Shown in pieces: positions 50,326 through 64,000 of a stretch of DNA of 64,000 nucleotides; the stretch's first letter is position 1; the number at the start of each line of letters is the position of its first letter. Source of the stretch: Lepisosteus oculatus. Its lineage: Eukaryota > Chordata > Actinopteri > Semionotiformes > Lepisosteidae. The stretch lies in assembly GCF_040954835.1 (NCBI RefSeq), contig NC_090706.1:23507148-23571147 (forward strand). The letters are read 5' to 3'. The notes under the pieces were generated by a model. It did not search any database and was not told where the DNA came from. It saw only the letters and a list, made by a program, of their open reading frames with translations. The position numbers and the translations under genes are program-made.

Positions 50326-50863
50326 TAATAATAATAATAATAATTGCTTACACTTATATAGCGCTTTTCTGGACACTCCACTCAAAGCGCTTTACAGGTA
50401 ATGGCAGCGACGGCAGCCATAGTGCGCCAGAACGCTCACCACACATCAGCTATCAGTGTGGAGGTGAACAGAGTGATGAATCCAATTCATAGAGGGGGAT
50501 TATTAGGAGGCCATGATTGATAAAGTCCGATGGGAAATTTGGCCAGGACGCCGGGGTTACACCCCTACTCTTTTTGAGAAACGCCCTGGGATTTTTAATG
50601 ACCACAGAGAGTCAGGACCTCGGTTTTACGTCTCATCTGAAGGACGGCGCCTGTTTACAGTATAGTGTCCCCGTCACTATACTGGGGCATTAGGACACAC
50701 ATGAGCCGCAGGGTGAGCGCCCCCTGCTGGCCCCACTAACACCTCTTCCAGCAGCAACCTTAGTTTTTCCCAGGAGGTCTCCCATCCAGGTACTGACCAG
50801 GCTCACACATGCTGAGCTTCAGTGGGTTGCCAGGTGTGAGTTGCAGGGTGATATGGCTGCTGG
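50326..50863 (-). mobile_element. 5S rRNA-derived SINE3, minus orientation, internal deletion
   Basis: The tail (AATAATAATAATAATTGC) and the 5S head end ('gggtgatatggctgctgg') are both present. About 45 bp are missing after 'ggtaatgg' at 50405. Apart from that the copy is well preserved, suggesting relative youth. Confidence 0.88.
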
Positions 50864-51856
50864 TCGTATCAGAGAAAAAAATATATTGTGCTGCCTGTTA
50901 AGGGGTACAACAAAAAGGTGTTCTCCAGGCCAAAGAATAAGATGAAAAGTGACTCCAGAGCAACAACTGTCTTGACTGCTCTGCTCTTTCTGAAGAATTT
51001 TGAGTTCCATCAAAATGGCCGATATTTTATTTTTGTAGCTGGACAATCCATAGATTGGTGGAATGATTTTCAAGAATTTAAAGCAGCTGAGGATTTAAAC
51101 TGGTTTCCACTGCTCTGGAAACCCTGTAAAAGTAGATTAAACATTTGCAGGCAGGATCACTGAAAAGTGCACTGGTTTCTCCAAATATAGGTAAAGTCTG
51201 GGCAATATGGGATCCCCAGACTCACAATCAAGATAACATTAACCAATGCCAAGCAAGATTGTCCTTCTCCACTGGACTGATCTGGACGCCACACATGTCG
51301 GCATGTGTAGATGTTGCCACAACAATGGCATTTGCTGGGATTCCAATAAGTGAAAGCAGGAAGAGTACTCATCTAAAAAGAGAATAGCCATCCATACTGA
51401 AGTGTAGTGACATAAAATTGATTACTTTAAATCACTTTGAAGAACACTTAAAGAAATGTGCTAAGACCAGCCCAGTACTCATATTTCAACATTTGACAGT
51501 TCATAGGATGTTATAAAAAGAGAACAACAGCACATGTTAACAAAACAATTAGGGACATAGAAGTTTAGAAGTTTAGGTACAATGAAGAAAGTGATACCTA
51601 CTGATAGTACTTGGCTTCAATACATTTGTCACCTTTGAGCTACAATTTCCATTAAATAACTCAGTTTTAAGAAAGGTAATGGAAATATCTCATAGAAACT
51701 TCTTCTACTTAGTGCTAGTGAAAAACAGCAAGACTTTAGTAGAAAGAAGCAAACTCCAGAAATCGAATAATTCTGTCTATGAAAAAAGTGAACATAAACA
51801 TCACTGTCAAAAGGATCAACCCCATAAAAGTTACTAAAGCCTTTATTTTCATTCAT
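50864..51856. other. Intergenic, no gene recognised
   Basis: Overlapping open frames on both strands at 50819-51387 have no family resemblance and no splice logic. Confidence 0.35.
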
Positions 51857-52012
51857 TTACTTTGTAATCGCTTCTTCCATTTTGGGGTCACAGTGGAGCC
51901 AGAGGAAACCCAAATGTGGAGAGCAAATACATTCCATACAGATAGCACCCCAAGTCCAGAATAGAGCCTTGCGCCATGAGACAGCAATGCTAACCACTGT
52001 ACTGCTCTACTT
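51857..52012 (-). mobile_element. tRNA-derived SINE fragment, minus orientation
   Basis: 'cgcttcttccattttggggtcac' (reversed 3' end) joins directly to 'gaggaaacccaaatgtggaga' and 'gcaatgctaaccactgtact' (reversed head). The central body is deleted. Confidence 0.65.
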
Positions 52013-52099
52013 TAGTAACATAGTTCTGAATGTATGTAGTAACAGGCATGGGATCCAAAATATTTACTGGGGCATGAAACTGTAAATAATACCTTTTCT

Positions 52100-52975
52100 G
52101 AGTTCCAAAAACAAATATTATAGCTGTGAGAGAAAAATATTCTTTTTAAAAATTTAAATAAACTCTATTATACAATGCATACAATTTTCATTTAATAAAT
52201 AATAGCTACTGTATATAACTATAGGTCATTAAATACATTTTCTAATATTTTATACATTCATAAATTGTGATTATTATTACTATTATTATTAATAACAATA
52301 ATATTTTCATTAAGAGTTTACTAAATCTGATTTAAGAATGAAACAATACATTCTGTGACATTTCATTAATACATTTACATAAATAAGCCAAATAATGTAC
52401 ATACATTATACATAATTAAGAGCAACACATTTTAAAATAGTTTTTCTAAATTCATAACCTCCATACAGTGTATCTTTATTTGTATGAGTAAAATATGTAA
52501 ACTATCTTATAAGAGATAAAACAATATCATGCTGTAATTATATTTAGCAAGCTATATCTTAATCAGGTTTCTTATTAATGTTTTCTTGTATTTTTGTAGT
52601 TTTTTGTAGAAATGTCTGTAGTTTTAAATAATTCAACCAAAATGCTGAATTGTCTTATTGTTCATAGGATTCTTTACAGCCATTATAGCTCAAGCTTCTT
52701 CTTGGAATTCAATATAACACCTACTGTATAACAAGGCTCAGAGAGCCAACAGGAATAAGATAATAAGAAATGTAGCGTTGCTGGTCAACTGTTGCTCAGC
52801 ATAAATAAACAGGCAGGTAGAATGAAAGAAGAAAGGTTCAGTATTGTTGTTTATAATTCTACTTCCAGCTTTGAATTATCTTCTACTTGTTCCTTTAGAG
52901 CTCATACACTGACACAGCTCCTTGCTTGAACCTGTGTTGTACAGTGGAGGGTACACATAAGTTGTATCTGTTCTC
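52100..52975 (+). repeat. Segment inverted relative to 36920-37610
   Basis: Partner of the block described at 36920. It is longer by insertions, including an (ATT)n-like stretch at 52270-52300. Its right side is followed by a + orientation tRNA-SINE, mirroring the minus SINE beside the other copy. Confidence 0.75.
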
Positions 52976-53029
52976 TAGCTTAAGCTGATTATGATGAGGG
53001 GCTTCAGATCTTGTCAATAATGCCAAATG

Positions 53030-53560
53030 GTGTCACATGGTGGGTAGCATTGCTGTCTTGAAGTGCTGGGGCCTTGGAATCAATTCTGCACCTTGAGTGC
53101 TATCTGTGTAGAGTTTCTATGTTTTCCCCACGTTTGTGCGGATGTCCTCCCAGAACTGTGAAGCAGCAATTCTAACAACTGTGCTGCCCTAAACTCTTCA
53201 AAGTTCTTTTATTCCCAGATTTTGTCAGTGTATCTCTTATTAATATTAAGTTAAAAGGTTTGTGGTCTGTGTTATCTTCCCAGTGGAGTGAGATGAAAAT
53301 TCACAAGGAATCAGAGCAAAACTGGAAAAGTCAAATCTGTCAGCGGGTTTTTGTTCTCCCTGTGTTTGTGTGGGTTTCCTCCCACAGCCCAATGATACAC
53401 TGCTAGGTTAATTTGCTTCTGGGAGAGCTGGCCCTGGTTTGTCTGTGTCTGTGTGTGCCCCATGATGTGCTGCTGTCCCATTCAAGTTATATCGTGCCTT
53501 GCACCTGTTGCTTTCTGGCTCCCCCTGTATTGGATAAATCAATATGTGTAAGGGTACGGT
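53030..53560 (+). mobile_element. tRNA-derived SINE, plus orientation, interrupted
   Basis: The head and first half (53030-53185: 'gtgggtagcattgctgtc', 'gtgtagagtttctatgttttccc') and second half (53345-53545: 'ctccctgtgtttgtgtgggtttcc', 'ggttaatttgcttctggg', 'gcacctgttgctttctgg') are separated by about 155 bp of unrelated sequence. They may be one interrupted copy or two fragments. Confidence 0.6.
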
Positions 53561-54563
53561 TAGGATTGTATTTCTGTACCTGAAACCCCTAGAGAGTAGA
53601 CAAATTTAGACTGTATCATGGTTATAAAACTTTATAACTTCACTCATTCCCCATTAAATCTTTTCATTTAATATTGAAAATATTCTTTTCAAATGATCAA
53701 GCAAATGATGCAAATGATCAGCCATTTAATGAATTGAGCGATCACGTCTTAAGGCAGAATGGAAATTCATTATCATGCTTACTCAAAAAGTTTATTAAAA
53801 CCTTTTATTTGATTTTCAGTCCATCTCCTTTTTACATTAACTGTTTGGGATGTCTGGCTTTTCTGACAAATTATTTGTGATATTACAAAATATATCTTAG
53901 AATTGTGAGGTGAGTTTGACCAATTTACCAAAAATCAAATGTAATATTTTGCAAACATAAGACAACTCACTGATTTTTTAAAGATTTTGTTTTGTAATTT
54001 TGTCTCTTTTTAAAATGTATACTACAATGAATAAAATTTGTAACAAGTAATGGGCTATTTTTTAGTTCCTCTTTAGCAATGTACTTCTAACATAATTCTC
54101 TGAAATCCCCTGTGGGCATCAAATAGGAAGTATTAAACACAATTTATGAAAACAGCTGTCAAGAAATAGAAAATAGTGCCACTCCAGTGCCACTCCAGGA
54201 AGCCTGTTTGTCGTATCTGTTCCAGAGATTTACTTTTAAATTGTACTTTGGAGACAGCAGGGTTTAGCAAAGAAATTCGAGTTGAATTCATTGCTATTAA
54301 AATCTTAAATATTTCATATAAATAATTATCATATAAAATAATTGTAAAATTGTAAAAATTGTAATGTAAAATCCCATTCATATTTGTTTAATATATTTCC
54401 TTCTCTACCGTATGCAATCCGAGGATTGAAAAAAGACATTGGAAAACACAAACGCTTATACTGTAGCTGCCTCTTAGTCTTACTGCACCAGTAGGTGTGT
54501 CTCCACCTGCTGGCGTAAATGCTAATTAAAAATGCGGTTCAATAATAGTGTCCAATAAATTAT
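53561..54563. other. Intergenic, no gene recognised
   Basis: AT-rich with chance frames only. I looked on the minus strand here for a chemokine relic that an inverted duplication might have carried and saw none. Confidence 0.35.
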
Positions 54564-54799
54564 TGTAACGCAACGGGGGCTCCGGCGGGCGCCCTTGCCG
54601 CATCTGGTCGGCCCCTGCACCGTCCGGGGCTCGAACCCGGGACTTCCGCGTCTCTCTGCAGCGACCTAGCCCCGTGAGCCAAAGAGAGATCTCTCCACAG
54701 CCCAGTAGCTGTGGTCCTGCTATCACAGGGAAGGGCGGTGACGTCACCCGCTCTGGTACGCCGGCTCTTACACAGCGCCTGTCGGCCGTAAGCGTTACA
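54564..54799 (-). repeat. TRIM 3' LTR with tRNA-like boxes and CRE
   Basis: On the minus strand, TGGCTCACGGGG (54681-54670) resembles box A. GGTTCGAGCCC (54637-54627) is a full box B match, flanked by a perfect 5-bp T-stem CCGGG/CCCGG. TGACGTCA, a perfect CRE, is at 54739-54746. Confidence 0.8.
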
Positions 54800-54861
54800 C
54801 TCTCCCCCGCTTAAATCGCCGTCCCCGGCGAAGGGCTATCCCGCCCCGCTTCTGACACCAA

Positions 54862-55097
54862 TGTAACGCAACGGGGGCTCCGGCGGGCGCCCTTGCCGCA
54901 TCTGGTCGGCCCCTGCACCGTCCGGGGCTCGAACCCGGGACTTCCGCGTCTCTCTGCAGCGACCTAGCCCCGTGAGCCAAAGAGAGATCTCTCCACAGCC
55001 CAGTAGCTGTGGTCCTGCTATCACAGGGAAGGGCGGTGACGTCACCCGCTCTGGTACGCCGGCTCTTACACAGCGCCTGTCGGCCGTAAGCGTTACA
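54862..55097 (-). repeat. TRIM 5' LTR with tRNA-like boxes and CRE
   Basis: Same sequence as the other LTR. Box A-like is at 54979-54968, box B at 54935-54925 and CRE at 55037-55044. Being 5' in the element's direction, this copy would act as the promoter. Confidence 0.8.
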
Positions 55098-55599
55098 TTA
55101 TAAATAGTCCGGTATTCTAAAATATATTTCAACAACGCCATTTAATAAAGAAAGACACTGTATTTTAAAAAGAACATTGTAAGACGTTTAGCTTCAATCT
55201 CAAGGTTAATTTTGCATTTAAATTGCCTACTACAGTATTTCGTTATGCATTTGTTAAGGCTTTACAGACTTACAGACGCAAATACCCACTTAACCTGAAT
55301 ATTATTTTTGTTGCTTAGCAATGCAGACTATTTGCCCAAGTGAAACACGTTTATTTTAAACATAACTATGTTGTGATCAATAAAGGCAGACTTTGAAACC
55401 TGCTTTTATGTCTGCTCAACGAAAAGCCTCGTTTGTTGACCGATTTTAAGGTTAAACGAAAGTCAATAAAACAGAGTATACTTACTTCTAATTCAAATTA
55501 AATAATGTTGTACATGAAAGAAAGTGTTTAGTTGAGTCTACTTGCAATCAAAACATTAATACCGGCACCAGCTGTTGAGCATTTATCAAGATTCCGGTT

Positions 55600-55746
55600 A
55601 ATTACAGCGAAATGCTAGTAACTGCTTCCTCTTTAGAGAGCAGTTACATAGATAGGTCGCTATGGATTGTGGGAATCGGAGACACTGCCCAGGCTTGTTT
55701 TATTGGAGCTGCAGGAGACAGTAGACATATTGCTGTGCTTTATTCT
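55600..55746 (+). other. Possible non-coding first exon of macroH2A1
   Basis: Coding starts in an exon whose acceptor is at 58545, so an upstream leader exon is required. A strong donor, GTAAGTAACTG, begins at 55747. It follows the less AT-rich stretch 'cgctatggattgtgggaatcggagacactg', which looks promoter-proximal. The exon start is not defined. There is no CpG island and no TATA box, so this is a candidate only. Confidence 0.4.
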
Positions 55747-57819
55747 GTAAGTAACTGACATTCTTTGATATTAATTTACACCTGTTTCGCCCTGAAAAAT
55801 CAAACGCCGCATTTTTTTTCTGGAAAAACATCATCTGCCTTACCAGTCACGTCTTTAACCCAGTCTACCCATTTTACTTGTAGATCAGGGCCGTGTGACT
55901 TGAATTGTATTTATAGGCTACATTTATGTTTAGCAGAATCGCAGCCCCGCTGATGAAAACAAAAAGCATACTGCTGCGTAATATCTTTGCGGGAGAAAAC
56001 ATGTGTCATGTATAACACAGATTGTTGTCTCATTATTTGTGTCATTAATGTTTGGTAATATTTTGTATATTTCTTTTATGGTAACATTTCAAAACCCGGA
56101 AACCGAACCATTCTAGTTTCTAACACGACATTATTTCCAGTATTTCATTTTTTTTGTTTTATGTAATATGCATATTTAACAACATATAAATATCTATATA
56201 TTAATTATACTTTATATCATAAGATGGAAAAACGTGAAAAATGAGAAAGTGGTAATATAGAACAGTATGTTTTCTGTTTACTTTTAATACCCTTTAGCTA
56301 TACATCCTGAGGGGAGAAAATAGTTCGTGTCTACAGAATATTATGGTTAATGTAGTACACTTTGCACATTCGTATTTCTGATGTTCATTTTTATATTTGC
56401 TACAGCCAAAGACAGTGACAGTGACAGTAACAAAAAAATCAGTGTTTACCGTTTTATAATATAATAGTAATACCGTTTTTAATTCTGTATTAACTTTAGA
56501 ATGTGGTACCAATATTTGGCCTCTTCGAATTGTATAATAACGTTTTATTTGTTATAAAACATTGACTAGAATGCAAATAAAGTAACCAACGTTTTATATA
56601 AAGTGTATTAACTCAGTGATTCTGATCATTCAAAAACCATGCAGAATTGAAGACGCTTGAAAAAAGTGATACCTGAATACAAAACATTTCTGTCACACAA
56701 AAACAGCAGTTATCTACTTCATGTTGCACAAAATGCTTTTCTCCGAGGACCCTGGAATTTTAATTAAGTACCTTACACTGATGTTTATATAAAACCTGGT
56801 ATTCAGCTGTTTTCCTCTCTATTTTTCTCTTATTGTTATGTGTTTTAATACTAATTCCTGTCTTATTAATCAGTATATCTGTAGCTATAGTATTGCATGT
56901 ATTAAATGTAGCTACAATATTGTAGCTGTGAGTAATCTATTTACATTTTTACTGCTCACAGAAGTAATCCCTTTTAGTAATCTGTAACCCACGATTTACA
57001 TTTGAAGTGACATGTTTGCGTTGCTGACGAGTTAGCATATACATTATAGACGTTGCTTTCATAACTCATATGTGAGATGTTTTTATTTTTTATGTCCCTC
57101 CAGAAATCTCTTATTGCTAATTAGATATTTAGTATACACTATTATATATTATTATATCATAATTGTTGTTATATGACACATTTTAAATATTTTCTTTTAC
57201 TTAATGTGTTGTAATCTATTGTTACTCTGTAAAATTAGTGGTGTAATTTGTAAACTCCACATGAGGCACTTAAACAAAAGACTAGTCATTTGGGAGTTAA
57301 GAAGCTGTTGCCTAGCAACCTGTACCTGAAAGGCAAGTGTGCCCCTGAGGAAGTAGAGAATTAAAATGCATCTAAACAAAAGCCAGACAGGTAAAGCCTG
57401 TAATAGGAAGACATAGATCAGTCAGAATGTGATCTACAGTATATAGGAATTAAACTCATATTTTATTACAGCAGTATCTAATTGTTACCGGTGTAGTAAA
57501 CCACCGCATTCTCTTTTAAATTATTTAACTGAGATCTATTTTAAAAAGGTCAATATAATTAAACTAAAATGTTCACAATTTACAGGACTGTGACCTCTTA
57601 AATAAATGAAAGCGCTGCTTGTGTTTTACATTTAGGCCATATTTCTACAAGTATATTATGATTTTACATACTTGTGCTATTGCTGGAAAAGGTGATAGAG
57701 AAAAAACTTAAATTTATCTTTTTTTAAGATGCTGAACAAAATTCAGAACTTTTTTGTGAAAAATGTGTTTGATACTTGTATGTCTGCAACACATAATAAT
57801 GATCATCATAATAATTCAT

Positions 57820-58392
57820 TAATTTATTTTTTAAAATCTTACAATTATATAGCACTTTTCTGGAGACTTCACTCAAAAGACCTTTACATGTAATGGGGAC
57901 TCCCCACCACCACCAATGTGCAGCCATCACCTGGATGGCAGGCATAGTATGCCAGAATACTCACCACACACCAGCTATCAGTGGAGAGCAGAACAGAGTG
58001 ATGAAGCCAATTCATAGATGGGGATTATTAGGAGGCCACGATTTGTAAAGGCCTAGGGAAAATTTGGACAGGATGCAAGGGTAAGACCCCTACTTATTTC
58101 GAGAAACATCCAGGAATTTTTAATGACCACAGAGAGTCCGGACCTCGGTGTTTGCATCTCGTACAAAGGACTGGGCCCTTGGGCTATGTCCCCATCACTA
58201 CACTGGGGCATTAGTGCTCACACAGACTTTAGGGTGAGTGCGCCCTGCTGACCCCACTGACACCACTAACACCACTTCCAGCAGCAACCTTAGCTTTGCC
58301 AGGAGGTCATCCATCCAGGTACTGACAGGACTCACACCTGCTTAGCATCAGTGGGTTGTTAGTTGTGAGTTGCAGGATCATAAAGCTGCTGG
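57820..58392 (-). mobile_element. 5S rRNA-derived SINE3 in macroH2A1 intron 1
   Basis: Diverged but full length, from 'aattatatagcacttttctgg' to 'gcaggatcataaagctgctgg'. It ends about 150 bp before the first coding exon. Confidence 0.85.
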
Positions 58393-58574
58393 CAAATTAT
58401 ACTGCTAAATCGGAAACTGTGAAAGTGTTTTTACCCCCACTAAAATGCTCTTGTTAGGTATTTCAATAAATATCTGTACAGACATGTTGAGGAGAGTAAA
58501 CAGAACATTAGTTTCCGTGGCATTGAGTTTTTTTCACTTCTCCAGACCTACAATTTCAGACTGGCAACAGCACT

Positions 58575-63318
<4,744 letters not shown>

Positions 63319-64000
63319 GTAAATGGGGCATGGCCATTTCTCACCACTGACTTAGAGCTGCCAGGAAAAGAATCAAAACAATCTTCAGTACAAATACACC
63401 TTGAGATACCCATGTTGTTCCCCATGTGGAATCTTACATGTAGTTTCAATTTCAAATAATCTCTGGATTGGCAGATTGTTCTGCAAACTGCAAAGTCCTT
63501 GCATATATTGCTAGATGCTCTAGTAGTATAAAGCAGGAAAATGAGCAAATGAGAGTGTGTTAAATATAAGTTTCATATTTCCAGAAGAGTAAAACTGTTA
63601 AAACATTAAAAATACACTATTTGATTTATTTCTCCTGAAATGATCCTTGAACCTCTCATTCAGTTTATTTTTTGTGAACATTACAAGGAGTAGATTAAAA
63701 AGAATTAGGAAGCACCTTCACAGACATCTTAATTACCATGAGTTGTAATTCTCAAGAAATTGTTTTCCATTCATTCCATGTCAGCTCTAAGTTACGCCAA
63801 AGACATTTTGTGCTGTATGGATTTGAAAAATCCTTTAAAGAACGTCTTTAAATGATCTATCCAAGTATAATTAATAATACAATTATTAATATAAATATAA
63901 ATAATACAATACAAATGGCTTTGTACTGTAGATATTGTATTACTTTGGTCTCTTACTTGTTAAGAGACAATAAAGAAAATCAACCTGAATTTTGTTTTTG
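63319..64000 (+). other. macroH2A1 intron, continues past the window
   Basis: Starts GTAAATGG at the phase-1 donor after GAT CTA G. I find no further macro-domain exon before the end. Confidence 0.6.

Larger units (their letters stand above)
54564..55097 (-). mobile_element. Complete miniature LTR retrotransposon (TRIM)
   Basis: Two 236-bp direct repeats (54564-54799 and 54862-55097), identical as read, begin TGTAACGC and end GCGTTACA. They enclose only 62 bp (54800-54861). In that core, CCCGCTTCTGACACCA (54845-54860) equals a tRNA-Leu 3' end with CCA. It is therefore a primer-binding site for an element running on the minus strand, one base from the right-hand LTR. CTCTCCCCC (54800-54808) is a GGGGGAGAG polypurine tract beside the left-hand LTR. 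TTAT flanks both sides as a 4-bp target duplication. No protein is encoded, so movement would need enzymes from another element. Identical LTRs imply a very recent insertion. Confidence 0.9.

Noticed and set aside
53600-54500. A fourth, inverted chemokine gene implied by the 36.9/52.1-kb inverted pair
   Set aside because: I read the minus strand for CLC, YCLDP or matching splice sites and found none.
54625-54685. A tRNA gene on the minus strand
   Set aside because: Box B and the T-arm are good, but the D-arm and acceptor stem do not pair, and the sequence is repeated exactly within LTRs.
54526-55141. Minus-strand frames of 61-101 codons across the TRIM
   Set aside because: They repeat the same peptide from both LTRs and reflect GC-rich sequence with few stops, not a gene.

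Overview
The window looks like a ray-finned fish nuclear genome. It is AT-rich with spliced genes. It carries 5S rRNA-derived SINE3 elements, tRNA-derived SINEs, Tc1 transposons and L2-type LINEs. I infer a non-teleost such as a gar, bowfin or relative, but the species is not proven by the sequence. About 95% is intergenic, intronic or repeat sequence. Most short open frames are chance or repeat-derived.

Four genes are supported, all on the + strand. Three are four-exon, ELR-negative CXC chemokine genes with coding spans at 19239-22768, 34090-35115 and 42640-43834. The second and third are close tandem duplicates with identical exon sizes. They share a promoter layout in which a kappaB-like site lies about 40-50 bp upstream of a TATA box. 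The first is older, more diverged and has a shortened last exon. The fourth gene is the histone variant macroH2A1. Five coding exons, covering residues 1-229, lie between 58575 and 63318, and the rest of its macro domain runs off the right edge. A possible non-coding first exon ends at 55746. In mammals the chemokine CXCL14 is near MACROH2A1, so chemokine-macroH2A1 linkage is itself of interest.

Layout: 1-19 kb has no recognised gene. It holds a 75-bp-arm palindrome with a hammerhead-like core, a dead Tc1 element, a LINE-like fragment, a 5S SINE abutting a probable solo LTR, and a 48-bp perfect inverted repeat. 19-23 kb is chemokine 1. 23-34 kb is intergenic with an L2 tail, SINEs and a 5S SINE. 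34-44 kb is chemokines 2 and 3. Between them lie a Tc1 element split by a 5S SINE and an L2 LINE split by another 5S SINE. 44-54 kb is gene-free. It contains the inverted partner (52.1-53.0 kb) of a 0.7-kb segment at 36.9-37.6 kb. 54564-55097 is a complete, very young miniature LTR retrotransposon (TRIM). It has two identical 236-bp LTRs, a tRNA-Leu-type primer-binding site, a polypurine tract and a 4-bp target duplication. Its LTRs contain a tRNA-like box A/box B pair and a perfect CRE. 55.6-64 kb is macroH2A1.

Functionally, the three chemokines form a small inducible immune cluster. macroH2A1 is an unrelated chromatin gene that shares the neighbourhood.
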